This document shows positions 1-12,508 of a DNA stretch of 64,000 nt, one piece after another. The notes beneath the pieces are model-generated. The model ran no database searches. It was not told where the DNA came from and was given only the letters and a program-made list of their open reading frames with translations. The stretch is from Aurifilum marmelostoma (taxonomy: Eukaryota; Ascomycota; Sordariomycetes; Diaporthales; Cryphonectriaceae). Made by a program: the position numbers and the translations under genes. Location: the NCBI GenBank assembly GCA_027559495.1, contig JAMXSV010000001.1, positions 496,001 to 560,000 on the forward strand. The letters run 5' to 3'. Each line of letters starts with the position of its first letter. Position 1 is the stretch's first letter.

Positions 1-1163
1 TCAATAATTGCATCTTTAAATAATAATAAAAGAAAAACTGCAAGGGTAATAGATAACTATAGAAGTTTAGAGCCCTAGCTAATAATAGAAAACGCTACTA
101 GCCTTAGCAGAACTATTAAGGAAAATAATAGAATTATATAAGTATAGTATAAAGCAGCAGCATATATGCTAGCCTAATAGAACTAAACGCTATATATTAA
201 TGCAATAACTTTCAAACTTAAAGCAAAGGCAATAAAGCATGCTTTAATTATAGGAAGCCTAGATACTTTGCATAGGAATATTAATAACTATAAAGGAAAT
301 AATAGCAATCTATTTAGGAAGAATAATAGCTTAGCATTGCTATGCAATAGGAACCCAATTATCTAGATAAAAACATTCTAATAAAGCAAGTAATAAACTC
401 TATTAATTATAAGTCCCTTAATTAGACTGCATATTATAATAATAGTTGCGTATTATACTTCTCAGAGAAAGAAGGTTTAGGATAGTTCCCCTAGAAACCT
501 AAGGAACGACGACAACTTGCTATCAGAAGCAGGGCTTCTATTAAAGACGAATAATTAGGTTATTCCACTAACCCTATAGATTAGGGATCTAAGGAAGAAT
601 AGGATCTAGGAAAGTTTCCCCTATAGCACTATCTTATATAGCTTATAGATAATAACAAGCATATATTAAATACTATAATATCCCTAGCTTATAATAGGCG
701 CGACGATAACTTAGAAAATGCAGACTTCACTCTAGCCCCTATAGAAGAACACACTATAGAGATATTTATTCTTAAAGAAGAAACCTTCTAGGATAGATAA
801 TCTAATATCTTACTTAAACCTATTACGCAATAATATATAAATAACTCAGAGGAATCGGTACTAACTACCCAATGCAGCAATCTTAGTTCTAATAACCCGG
901 ATATTAATATCTAAATAGAATACCTTATATATAGAATACCTCTAAAAACCCTCTTTAGGAGCATCCTACTTTAGAATTATAAAGCGGATAAATTGGAGGA
1001 TCTTAGGATTAATGCATTCTACCTCGGATACTACTAATTAGCATAGATCTTATGCATCTATTACAGCTATTGAACCTATTTCGAGGAAAAAGTCAAATAC
1101 GGATAGTTCCTAACTAGGGAAGAAGGATAACTCATTCAGGCATATAAGGAATCCGAACTACGG
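1..1163 (+). mobile_element. Inverted, truncated third copy of the Ty3/gypsy family (element C)
   Basis: This AT-rich block reads as the reverse complement of the gag-to-protease part of elements A and B. For example the stretch around 240-330 mirrors 10920-11060, and 1040-1160 mirrors roughly 10120-10220. Its coding direction is therefore plus, opposite to A and B. It is open at the left window edge and stops abruptly at the LTR of element A. Many in-frame stops and CA-to-TA changes make it non-functional. No LTR of its own is visible in the window. The family assignment is by alignment by eye to the neighbouring copies. Confidence 0.8.
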
Positions 1164-1695
1164 TGTAATAAGCACTGCTGTAACTAGGGTATACAACAAG
1201 TATACAAAGGGTTTATATTAGGCAAGAATAATATTAAAGTATAATCCAAAGAATATAGAAATAACTTTCAAAGTCTTCTGCAATATATTACTAGCAGTAA
1301 AGCTATTACTTATATTAGAGGTAATACTTAGATTAATAACTAAAGAGCTATATACTAGATTTATTTAATAGTAGCAAATATATTTTTTATATAATCTATT
1401 CTTTAATTCTTTATTAGTAGTATTAGTTTCTTTCTAGCAGGGGTAGGCTAGAGTTAATATCAAATTCTTTAATTAATTAACTAAGTTAATATTAATTTCT
1501 TTAACTAGTTAATAAAGTTAATATTAATTCCTTTAACTAAGCAATCTTTATAACCCTAACCCTAGCTTATATAATCTTATTATGCTAGTTCTATTCTAGA
1601 GTATTAGACTTCTAGCTCTCTATAATCTATTCTATATAGCCTTAGTGCTATATTGCAATCTTTATTATAATTTATATATTAGATAAGTTATAATA
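1164..1695 (-). repeat. 3' LTR of element A
   Basis: This 532-bp repeat begins TGTAATAAGC and ends AGTTATAATA on the plus strand. Read on the minus strand that is a (TG->TA)...TTACA LTR with the usual TG/CA ends, one of them altered by a RIP-type transition. It is the most heavily TA-converted copy together with 4809-5340. Confidence 0.85.
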
Positions 1696-1946
1696 TTATT
1701 TCTCTTTTATAAATTATTATTCTTAATAATTTTCTTATAAATTTTTCTGCTATTATTTTGCTATATTATTATGCTTTCCTAATTAGGATATTAAATAGAA
1801 TTATAAAACCGAAATCCTTTAATCCTTATTTTAATAGATTAAAGCAGAAGAAGTCCCTTTATTTAATTATTCTTTCTAAAGCTATTATTATAATTCTCTA
1901 TTTTTTCTATAATACTTAGGGCTTAAAATCTTATTAGGTATTTCTT

Positions 1947-2340
1947 AAGGATTCTTCCTAGTATGCTGAGTGCATGCATTGCTAATATTCTAAATATAAT
2001 ATTCTTAAACTAACTAACTCTTCTAAGCTTCTTAATATCTCCTCCTAATATCAAAAGTTAGAGGATGAAATTGAAGACCTCGAGCTAAAGTTAATGCATC
2101 TTCGCTAATAGAAGAAGATATAGAGAGAGAAGATAGCTCGGGCCATTCGTCGGGGCTTAACAAATCTAGGAGAGTTAGAGCATCTAGAGGCAGAGAAAGC
2201 GGAGGCCGAGGCTAAGCATCTAGCTACTAAAAAGGCCGACTAAGGCGCTAAGGCCTTAGCTCCCAAGGGCTCTCCCTCTAATAGCTAGCCTATAAAGGAG
2301 GCTAGTTAGACTCTATTAGACCTAAGTATCTTAAATAAAT
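1947..2340 (+). pseudogene. Plus-strand coiled-coil ORF remnant inside element A
   Basis: Between the end of pol and the 3' LTR lies a plus-strand reading frame, opposite to gag-pol. It reads as a Cys-containing stretch followed by a Lys/Glu/Leu-rich helix, with recognisable blocks such as KLEDEIEDLELKLM, ARAIRRGLTNLGELE and LEAEKAEAEAKHLA. It is broken by TAG/TAA codons at sites where CAG/CAA is plausible, as RIP would produce. It is much richer in GC than its surroundings. Similar coiled-coil ORFs with a Cys motif are often seen in fungal transposable elements, but I cannot name a family. Function unknown. Confidence 0.6.
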
Positions 2341-4803
2341 ATAGGCTAGAAGATATAGCTAGACCTTTAGTTAGCTGCTAATCCTTAGCCTAGCTTAGTA
2401 TATCTTTTTCTTTTAGTACTATTCCTAACTAGTATTTCTTTAATTAGTAGCTTATTTTATTAATTAGTAGGGTATTTTAACTAATAGGCTATATTTCTAA
2501 TATTTCTATAAGCTAATTAGTTACTACTATAATTATTCTTTCTTAGACTAATATTGCGCAAGCTATTTTAGTATATTAGTAATATTTTCTAAAGATTCCT
2601 ATATATTTTTGCTTAAAGAGTAGCCTTTTTATTTAATTAAGTATTTTAATATATTATTCTAGCCTCTATACTTAAGGATTTTTCTAATCTTATATTCTAG
2701 TTTATTATTTTCGACTTTAATACTATTATTAATCTTTATATTCTATACTACTAGCTTTAATAGTAAAATATAGAAAACTAGATATATTCTTATGCTATAA
2801 GGAAGTGCAAGTTTATAATTAACTAGTAAGATTTTCTGCAAAATCTTAAATAGATTAAGCTTCTTATAATTAAGCTTATTACTAGGTCTCTTTATCTTAA
2901 TATTTTATTAAAAAAGATAGACTTTATCTCTCTCCTTAAGAATTAGTTTTTTAATTCTCTTAGTATTTGCATATCTTATTATTTATTCCTTAATAAATAT
3001 AAGTTCTTATTGCAGTTCTTTATAGATCTTCTAAATCCTTTAAGCTTTCTTATCTACTGCTTCTGCATTTGCTTCTAGCAATGCTTTATAATACGCTATA
3101 GGGTTATGCCTATATACTGCATAGAATAGCAATATCTTTATTATACTTATATCTGCGCTATTATATGCAAATTGTGCTAATAGTAATAATTTAACTTAAT
3201 TATCTTATTTATAATTAATATAATAGTATAAATATTATTCTAAAATTTAATTTATATATTCTATTTATTTATCTATTTATAGATAGAATATAGTTAATAT
3301 CTTATAAGCTGCTCTAAGCTGCTTTGCAAGTAAGGTTTAGAAGTTTAATGCAAACTTCCTATCTCTATCTAAGATAATTTCCTATAGTATGCTATAATTA
3401 GCTATAATTATTCTAAGAAATATATATATAAGGTCTTTTGCTATACTGCTCTTTTTATATAGTAGAAAGTAAGCATATTTGCTTAATTTGCAAACTATTA
3501 TTAGAATGCTATTAAATTGCACTTTAATTAAGGGTTCTTATAAGAGAGGTAGCTTAATAATAAAGTCTAAGCTAGCTAATTGCTAAACTAAACTTAGTAC
3601 TAGTAAAGAGTAAAGTAATCTATAAGGCTTATATCTTTCTGCCTTATTCTTCTTGCAATTATTGCAATTTCGTAAGAGGTTCTTAACTCTCTTTTTTAAG
3701 GCCTAGCAGGTTCTAATATCTTGAAATCTATACTAAGGTTGCCCTAACTCCTTAATATTTATATGCTAGAGCATTATATATATTCTAGATATATTAATTT
3801 TATTTCTTTAGAATTATATTCTCTAAATTCTTGCTTATTTAATTAATTCTAAGAGCAGTATTTAGCTCTCTATATACATTAATAAGATTTCCTTCTTTAT
3901 CTATTATAAAGATATTCTAGATTTCTTCTATAATCTTATCCTAATAATTAAACCTTCTGCTAAGAGCATCTGCTCTAGCATTCTCCTTTCCTTAAATATA
4001 AATAATTTTAAAATCAAATTATAATAGATACTCTGCTTATCTTACTTATTATCTATTAAGTATTTTTATTATAGTAAATATAGTAAGATTTTTGTAATTA
4101 GAGAATACTTTAATCTAGTATTTTATGCTAATAAGATATTATTCCTATTCCTTAAATGCTTCTATAATAGCTATAAGTTCCTTATCTAATATTCTATACT
4201 GCAATTCTAGTCTATTAAGCTTCTTTAAGAAGTTAGCAATTAATCTTAATTATTCTTTTTTATTACGCTAGTTAAGTTCTGCTCTAATAGCAAAGTTTAA
4301 TACATTTATATATAATTCGAATTCCTTGCTAAGGTCTAGTTCTTTACAAACTAGATCTTTTAATATAAGATCCTTAATTTTATTAAATGCTTGCTATTAT
4401 CCTTCTGCCTAATAAAATAGCATTTCTTTTTTAGTAAGTTCTATAAGGGGCTTAACTTTCTTGCTATAATCCTTAATAAACTATCTATAGAAATTAATAT
4501 ATTCAAGGAATGCTTAAATATCTATAAGGTTTCTAAGTGCAGGCTAATCTTTAATTGCCTTAATTTTATCTTTCTATATGCAAATCTTGCCTAGTTTAAG
4601 AGTATATCTAAGATAATCTACTTTCTAAGTATAAAAATAATATTTAGTAGATTCTACTAGCATTTTAGTATCTTGCAGCATCTATAGTATAGTTTATATA
4701 TATTATTTATATATCTTAAGGTCCTTTAAGTAAATAAGGATATTATCTAGGTAGGCAATAGCAAAAATATTAAGGAATTTGCAGAGGATATAGTTAATTA
4801 TGC

Positions 4804-4808
4804 ATTGG
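4804..4808. repeat. Left target-site duplication of element B (ATTGG)
   Basis: ATTGG directly precedes the left LTR of element B and is repeated at 12504-12508 directly after the right LTR. It lies in element A sequence that corresponds to the uninterrupted stretch around 8445 of element B, so it marks the insertion point. Confidence 0.9.
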
Positions 4809-5340
4809 TGTAATAAGCACTGCTATAACCGGGGTATATAATAAGTATACAAAGGGTTTATATTAGGCAAGAATAATATTAAAGTATAATTCAAAGAATA
4901 TAGAAATAACTTTCAAAGTCTTCTGCAGTATATTACTAGCAGTAAAGCTATTACTTATATCAGAGGTAATACTTAGATTAATAACTAAAGAGCTATATAC
5001 TAGATCTATCTAATAGTAGCAAATATATCTCTTATATAACCTATTTTTTAGTTCTTTATTAGTAGTATTAGTTCCTTTCTAGCAGGGGTAGGCTAGAGTT
5101 AATACTAAATTCTTTAACTAGTTAATTAAGTTAATACTAATTCCTTTAACTAGTTAATAGAGTTAATATTAATTCCTTTAACTAAGCAACCTTTATAACC
5201 CTAACCCTAGCTTATATAATCTTATTATGCTAATTCTATTTTAGAGTATTAGACTCCTAGCTTTCTATAGTTTATTTTATATAGCCTTAATGCTATACTG
5301 CAATCTTTATTATAATCTATATATTAGATAAGTTATAATA
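4809..5340 (-). repeat. 3' LTR of element B
   Basis: This 532-bp copy is collinear with the other three LTRs. It starts TGTAATAAGC and ends AGTTATAATA on the plus strand. It carries the telomere-like CCCTAACCCTA motif near 5206-5216. Confidence 0.88.
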
Positions 5341-5590
5341 TTATCTCTCTCTTATAGATTATTATTCCTAATAATTTTCTTATAAGTTTTCTTGCTATTA
5401 TCTTACTATATTATTATACTTTTCTAATTAGGATATTAAATAGAGTTGCAAAACTAAAATTCTTTAATTCTTATTTTAATAGATTAAAATAGAAGAAGTT
5501 TTTTTATTTAATTATTCTTTTTAAAGCTATTATTATAATTCCTTATTTTTTTTATAATGCTTAGGGCTTAAAATCTTATTAGGTATCTTT

Positions 5591-5985
5591 TAAGAATTCT
5601 TTCTAGTGCGCTAAGTGCATGCGTTGCTAATATTCTAAATGCGATATTCTTAAATTAACTAACTCTTCTAAGCTTCTTAATATCTCCTCTTAGCATTAAA
5701 AGTTAGAGGATGAAATTGAAAATCTTAAGCTGAAGTTAATGCGTTTTTGCTAATAGAAGAAGATATAGAGAGAGAAGATAGCTCGGGCCATTTATCGGGG
5801 CTTAACGAATCTGGGAGAGTTGGAGCGTCTAGAGGCGGAGGAGGCAGAGGCCAAGGCTAAGCGTCTGGCTACTAAAGAGGCCGACCAAGGCGCTAAGGCC
5901 TTAGCTCCCAAGGGCCCTCTCTTTAATAGCTAGCCTATAAGAGGGGCTAGTTAGACCCTACTAGATTTAAGTATTCTAGATAAAT
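5591..5985 (+). pseudogene. Plus-strand coiled-coil ORF remnant inside element B
   Basis: This is the second copy of the opposite-strand ORF described for element A. It is better preserved here, with blocks GLTNLGELERLEAEEAEA and RLATKEADQGAKALAPKG readable in one frame. The segment around 5740-5960 keeps many CpG and TpG/CpA dinucleotides while flanking DNA is nearly pure TA. Its presence at the same place in both elements shows it belongs to the transposon family and is not a host gene. Confidence 0.62.
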
Positions 5986-7049
5986 ATAGGCTAGAAAATA
6001 TAGCTAGATCTTTGGTTAGCTACTAACCCTTAGCCTAGCTTAGTATATCTTTTCCTTTTAGTACTATCCCTAATTAGTATTTCTTTAATTAGTAGCTTAT
6101 TTTATTAATTAGTAGGGTATTTTAACTAATAAGCTGCATTTTTAATATTTCTATAAGCTAACTAGTTACTATTATAATTATTCTTTCTTAAATTAGTATT
6201 GCGCAAGCTATTTTAGTGCATTAGTAATATTTTCTAGAGATTTCTATATATTTTCGCTTAAGGAGTAGCCTTTCTACTTAACTAAGTATTTTAGTATATT
6301 ATTCTAGCCTCTATGCTTAAGGATTTTTCTAATCTTATATTTTAGTTTATTATCTTCAACTTTAATGCTATTATTAATCTTTATATTTTATATTGCTAGC
6401 TTTAATAGTAAAATATAGAAAACTAGATATATTCTTATGCTATAAAGAAATGCAAGTTTATAGTTAACTAGTAAGATTTTCTGCAAAATCTTAAATAGAC
6501 TAAGCTTTTTATAATTAAGCTTATTATTAGGTCTCTTTATTTTGATATTTTATTAAAAAAGATAGATCTTATTTCCCTCCTTAAGAATTAGTTCTTTAAT
6601 TCTCTTAGTATTTGCATATCTTATTATTTATTTCCTAATAAATGCAAGTTTTTACTATAGTTCTTTATAGATCTTCCGAATCCTTTAAGCTTTCTTATTT
6701 GCTACTTCTGCATTTGCTTCTAGTAATGCTTTATAATATACTATAGGGTTATGCCTATATACTATATAGAATAGCAATATTTTTATTATATTTATATTTG
6801 CGCTATTATATGCAAATTATGCTAATAGCAATAATTTAATCTAATTATCTTATTTATAATTAATATAATAGTATAAATATTATTCCAAAATTTGATTTAT
6901 ATATTCTATTTATCTATTTATTTATAAATAGAATATAATTAATATTTTATAAGCTGCTTTAAGCTGCTTTGCAAATAAGATCTAAAAGTTTAATATAAAC
7001 TTCCTATCCCTATCTAAAATAATTTCTTATAGTATACTATAATTAGCTA

Positions 7050-7420
7050 TAATTATTCTAAAAAATATATATATAAGGTCTTCTGCTATACTGCTCTCCT
7101 TATATAATAGAAAGTAAGCGTACTTGCTTAGTTTGCAAACTATTACTAGAATGCTATTAAATTGCACTTTAGTTAAGGGTTCTTATAAGAGAGGTAGCTT
7201 AATAATAAAGTCTAGGCTAGCTAATTGCTAAACCGAACTTAATACTAGTAGAGGGTAAAGTAATCTGTAAGGCTTATATCTTTCTGCCTTATTCTTCTTG
7301 CAATTATTGCAATTTTGTAAGAGGTTCTTAACTCTCTTTTTAAAGCCTAGCAGATTCTAATATCTTAAAATCTATGCTAAAGTTGCCCTAACTTCCTAAT
7401 ATCTATATACTAGAGCACTA
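7050..7420 (-). pseudogene. Integrase remnant of element B
   Basis: Minus-strand translation gives a zinc-binding style block (NLLQNCNNCKKNKAERYKP) followed by a YRLLYPL...LDFI.KLPL...SILVIVCKLSKYA pattern. This matches the H-H-C-C tail and first catalytic Asp region of gypsy integrases (family consensus CxxCxxxKxxRHxPxGxLxPLxxPxxPW, then MDFV and VDRLTK). Stops interrupt it. Confidence 0.7.
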
Positions 7421-8349
7421 TATATATCCTAGATATACTAATCTTATTCTTCTAGAATTATATTCTTTAGGTCCTTGCTTATTTAACTAATTTTAAGAGC
7501 AGTATTTAGCTCCTTATATGCATTAATAAGATTTCCTTTTTTATTTATTATAAAAATATTCTAGATTTCTTTTATAATCTTATTTTAATAATTAAACCTT
7601 CTGCTAAGGGCATCTACTCTAGCATTCTTTTTTCCTTAAATATAGATAATTTTAAGATTAAACTATAATAAGTACTCTGCCTATCTTACTTATTATCTAT
7701 TAAGTATCTTTATTATAATAAATATAGTAAGATTTTTGTAATTAGAGAATACTTTAATCTAGTATTTTGCGCTAATAAGATATTATTCCTATTCCTTAAA
7801 TGCTTCTATAATAGCTATAAGTTCCTTATTTAGTATTCTATATTGCAACTTTAGTCTATTAAGCTTCTTTAAGAAGTTAGCAATTAGTCTTAATTATTCT
7901 TTTTTATTATACTAGTTGAGTTTTGCTTTAATAGCAAAGTCTAATGCATTTATATATAATTCGAGTTCTTTGCTAAGGTCTAGTTTTTTGCAAACTAGGT
8001 CTTTTGATATAAGATCCTTAATTTTGTTAAATGCTTGCTATTATTCTTCTGCCTAATAAAATAGCATTTCTTTTTTAGTAAGTTCTATAAAGGGCTTAAC
8101 TTCTCTACTATAATTCTTAATAAACTATCTATAGAAATTAATATATTCGAGAAATGCTTAAATATCTATAAGGTTTCTAGATGCAGGCTAATCCTTAATT
8201 GCCTTAATTTTATCTTTTTATATGCAAATCTTGCTTAGTTTAAGAGTATATCTAAGGTAATTTACTTTCTAAGTATAGAAATAATATTTAGTAAATTCTA
8301 CTAGCATCTTAGCATTTTGCAGCGTTTATAGTATAGTTCGCATATATTA

Positions 8350-8950
8350 TTTATATATTTTAAGATCCTTTAAGTAAATAAGGATATTATCTAGATAGGC
8401 AATAGCAAAAATATTAAGGAATTTGCAGAGGATATAGTTAATTATGCATTAGAATATAGCTAATGCGTTAGTTAATTTAAATAGCATAATATAATATTTA
8501 TAATATTTATAGCAAGTCCTAAAGGCTATCTTTTATTTATACTCCTCTGCAATTTATATATAATAGTAGCCTTCTTTAAGATTAAGTATAGTAAACTATT
8601 GCGCGCTTTGCATCCTATCTTATAGTTTATTACTTCTTAGCAAAGAATAATAATCTTTAATTATTATATTATTAAATTATCTAAAGTTTATATATAGCTT
8701 AAGTTTGCTATTTTTCTTAAGTATAAAGAGGATTAGGTATTCTGCTAGAGAGTGTAATTCTCTAATATATCCTCTTTTAAGATTCTTATCTAGGTACTCC
8801 CTAAGTGCCTCAAGTCTTGCTTTATCTAGTCTGTAAATAGGGAAAAACTTTAATTCTATTCCTTTTTTAAGGGGTATTTTATAGTTAAATTGGGTTCTAG
8901 CAGGAAGTAATTCCTTATACTTTCCTAAGAATAATCTAGTAAATTTATAG
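8350..8950 (-). pseudogene. Reverse transcriptase remnant of element B
   Basis: The minus strand reads through the RT palm: a block like PARTQFNYKIPL...PIYRL, a KLKLYIDFRQLNN block (family RLCVDYRQLN), LNLKEGYYYIQIAEE (family LDLKEGYYQIRI), then FKLTNALAIFQ and AIAYLDNILIY. The active-site YxDD appears as YLDN, an Asp-to-Asn change that needs a G-to-A transition, consistent with RIP. In element A the same domain is split by the insertion of element B. Confidence 0.85.
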
Positions 8951-10999
8951 TACTCTTATAATATACTATTGAATATTAGTAGGGGTTCTTCTTCTATTGC
9001 TATTGCTTATAGGAATAGGAGATACTATTAAGCGTTCTTAGGCGATATTATAGAAGTATTATATTCTAATTAGCTTTATTCGATTTTTTGTAATTCTTAG
9101 TTTATCTGCTTTTATAGCCTATTCTAGCTGCCTTAGGCCAGACTAAGTTTCTAAGGCTATAGCTTCTATTTTTATTATTACTGCCTATTATTATTACTTT
9201 ATACTAAACTAAATTCTTCTAACTAGTTTCTATTTACTTATATATTTAACCTATGCCTATCCTATATTTATAAGTTTAAGGCATTTGTAGTCCTTCTTTA
9301 TAAGCTATTAGTTCCTGCTAATTTAAAGGTATATATTAAGTTCTTATTTAAGCGCCTTTTTTAGCTATCCTTAGTGACTAAATCTTATTCTGCGCCTTTG
9401 ATTGCAACTATCCTATTAGGTATAGCTTATTCCTAAGAGATCTAGCTAGTAGTCTAATTAATTCGAGAATTATGCTCCTTAAGCTATAAAAGTTCTAATA
9501 TTATATTATAGTGCGCTATATCTATAATATTAAAAGAAATAAGTATTATATATCTTTAATTTAAAATAGATAGATAATTAGTCTCTTTATTAATTATCCC
9601 TTAGTTATATATAATAGATTATTCTTCTATAGTATTAAGGGTATAGGGCTTTATCTTCTATTGCTATAGTATTTTTACTATATTAATAATGCAGGGGGAT
9701 ATATAATTCCCTTATGCGCTACTATCTAATAGCGCGCTATAATATTAGCCCTCGATATCTATATTAAGGCGTATATATGCATAGCTTCCTCTTGCTATTA
9801 TGTATAGGGACCTTATAATTCTAATTAACTATTATTTCTTTATAGGCAATCTTTCTCTTTTAGAGCCTTCTTAGCTGCCTTCTAAGCTAATGCCTTAGCT
9901 TATTATTAAGCGTACTTATATTGCTTCTTGCTGCATTGCTGCATATGCTAGGCGTATGCTTTATTCTGTATATAGATAGTGCATTATTCTACTAGATATT
10001 GCTACTATTTGCATTTTTTGTCTATATAAGATTTAGGGCAATCTTTTAATAGACTAATAAATGCATTATAGTGTTTTTTATCTAGTACTTCTCTGAACTA
10101 TAGTTCAGATTCTTTATATGCCTAAATAAGTTATCCTTCTTTCCTAATTAGAAACTATCTATATTTAACCTTTTCCTTAAAATAGATTTAGCAGCTATAA
10201 TAGATATATAAGATCTATGCTAATTAATAATATCTAAGGTAGAATATATTAATTCTAGGATTCTTTAGTTTATCTGCTTTATAATTCTGAAGTAGGATGC
10301 TCCTAAAGAGGGTTTTTAGAGGTATTTTGTATATAAAGTATTTCGTTTAGATATTAATATTTGGGTTATTGGAATTAAGGCTACTGCATTAGGTAGTTAG
10401 CACTAATTCTTCTAAGTTATTTATATATTATTGCATAATAAGTTCAAGTAGGATATTAGATTATCTATTCTAGAAGATCCCTTTTTCTAGAGTAAGTATT
10501 TCTATAATATATTCTTCTATAGGGGCTGGAGTAAAGTCTGCATTTTCTGAGTTATTATTGCGCCTATTATAGGCTGGGGATGCTATAGTATCCGATATAT
10601 GCTTATTATAGTCTGTAAGCTATGCAAGATAATGCTATAGGGGAAACTTCCCTAGGTCCTATTCTTCCTTAGATCTCTAATCCCTAGAATTAGTAGAATA
10701 GTCCGATTATTCTTCTTTAATAGAAGCTCTGCTTCTAGTAGCAAGTTATTATTATTCCTTAGGTTTCTAGAAGAACTATCCTAAACCTTCTTTCTCTAAG
10801 AGATATAATATATAACTATTATTATAATATACAGTCTAACTAAGAGATTTATAATTAATAGAGTCTATTACTTACTCTATTAGAATATTTTTATTTAGAT
10901 AATTAGATTTCTATTAAATAGCAATATTAAGCTATTATTCCTCTTAAATAGATTACTATTATTTCCTTTATAGTTATTAATATTCTTATGCAAAATATT

Positions 11000-11950
11000 T
11001 AAGCTTTTTATAATTAAAATATATCCTATTGCCTTTGCTTTAGTTCTAAAAGTTATTATATTAATATATAGCATCTAATTCTATTAGGCTAGCATATATG
11101 CTGCTGCTCTGCACTATACTTATATAGCTCTATTATTTGCCTTAGTAGTTCTGCTAAGGCTAGTAGCATTTTCTATTATTAGCTAGGGCTCTAAACTTCT
11201 ATAATTATTTATTGCTCTTGCAGTTTTTCTCCTATTATTATTTAAAGATATAATTATTAATTTATACTGCTATTGCAATATATTCTGCTAAATTATTAGG
11301 TTAATCTATTTTATATAGTTTATCTTTAACCCTATTCTTTAATTCTTTATAAAATTAGAATATTAATACTTTATCTTCCTAGCTAACTTATTCTATATAT
11401 TGCCTAAATTTAGCTATATAATCTAAAGCAGCTTTAGTTTATTTAAGGTCTATAAGACTATATTCTGCTATGCGCTTTTTATTTAAGTTGCTGAATGCAT
11501 TCTTAAGTACTTTCTTGAAATCTTTGAATAAGTTAAAGATAGCTTTAGTTTCCTTATTACGATTGTTAGGCATAGTTAGGTTATTAAGGTGGTCTCGAAG
11601 TGAAGGTTCAAACTAGGCAAGAGCATTGCCTTCTAACTAAGTTCCTACAAAGACTACCTTCTCTCCCTTATCTATAAACTAGGCCAGATAGTAGAGGAAG
11701 TAGGCTTTGCACTAAATAATAAAAGCTTAAAAAGTGCTCTTTAATCCTTTATAAGAAATAAGTTTATCTATCTTATAAACCTTAATCTGCATATTGCTAG
11801 ATTCTTTAAATTCCTAAATACAAGCCTATAAGGCTATAATAATTTGCTATAGCTTAGCACTAGTTTAAGTCCTACTTATAGTAGAGAAAATTAGAGTTTA
11901 GAGAGATATTATATTTCTATATTGCTTAAGAAGAAGTATACTAAACTATA
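11000..11950 (-). pseudogene. Gag remnant of element B
   Basis: Minus-strand reading close to the 5' LTR yields a retrotransposon gag-like segment: ALDYIAKFRQYIE, then FQFYKELKNRVKDKLYKID and PNNLAEYIAIAVQINNYIF. These correspond to the YxxxFRQ...FYRGL...D..P.TLxExIxxAIxIDNR pattern of fungal gypsy gag. Internal stops are present. Coordinates are approximate. Confidence 0.7.
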
Positions 11951-11971
11951 TTTGAATAAGAGTTATTAAAA

Positions 11972-12503
11972 TATAATAAGCACTGCTATAACTAAGATAT
12001 ATAATAAGTATATAAAGGGTTTATATTAAGCAAAAATAATATTAAAGTATAATTTAAAGAATATAGAAATAACTTTTAAAGTCTTCTATAGTATATTACT
12101 AGTAGTAAAGCTATTACTTATATTAGAGATAATACTTAGATTAATAACTAAAGAGCTATATACTAAATTTATTTAATAGTAGCAAATATATTTCTTATAT
12201 AATCTATTCTTTAGTTCTTTATTAGTAGTATTAGTTCTTTTCTAGTAGGGGTGGGCTAGAGTTAATACCGAATTCTTCGACTAGTTAACCAAGTTAATAC
12301 CAATTTCTTCAACTAGTTAATAGAGTTAATATCGATTCCTTCGACTAAGCAACCTTTATAACCCTAACCCTGGCTTATATAATCTCGTTGTGCCAGTTCT
12401 GTCCTAGAGTATTGGACTCCTAGCTCCCTGTGGTCCGTTCCGTATAGCCTTAATGCTATGCTGCAATCTTTATTGTAACCTGCATATTGGATGGGTTATA
12501 ATA
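11972..12503 (-). repeat. 5' LTR of element B
   Basis: This 532-bp LTR ends GGTTATAATA on the plus strand. The half near 12245-12503 is much less RIP-converted than the other half and preserves likely original LTR sequence, including the telomere-like CCCTAACCC motif near 12361 beside a TATATAA-like box on the minus strand. Confidence 0.88.
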
Positions 12504-12508
12504 ATTGG
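12504..12508. repeat. Right target-site duplication of element B (ATTGG)
   Basis: This is a perfect repeat of 4804-4808. Immediately after it the RT reading of element A resumes at the base expected from comparison with element B. Confidence 0.9.

Larger units (their letters stand above)
4809..12503 (-). mobile_element. Ty3/gypsy LTR retrotransposon B, RIP-decayed, nested in element A
   Basis: This is a complete 7695-bp element with 532-bp LTRs at 4809-5340 and 11972-12503, flanked by the perfect 5-bp duplication ATTGG. All protein remnants read on the minus strand: gag (about 11000-11950), protease/RT (about 8350-9000), RNase H, then integrase (about 7050-7420). The purine-rich stretch complementary to about 5341-5355 abuts the left (3') LTR as a polypurine tract. 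The order gag-pol with RT before integrase is that of Ty3/gypsy. Dense TAA/TAG codons and loss of CpA/TpG show RIP inactivation. Confidence 0.92.
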
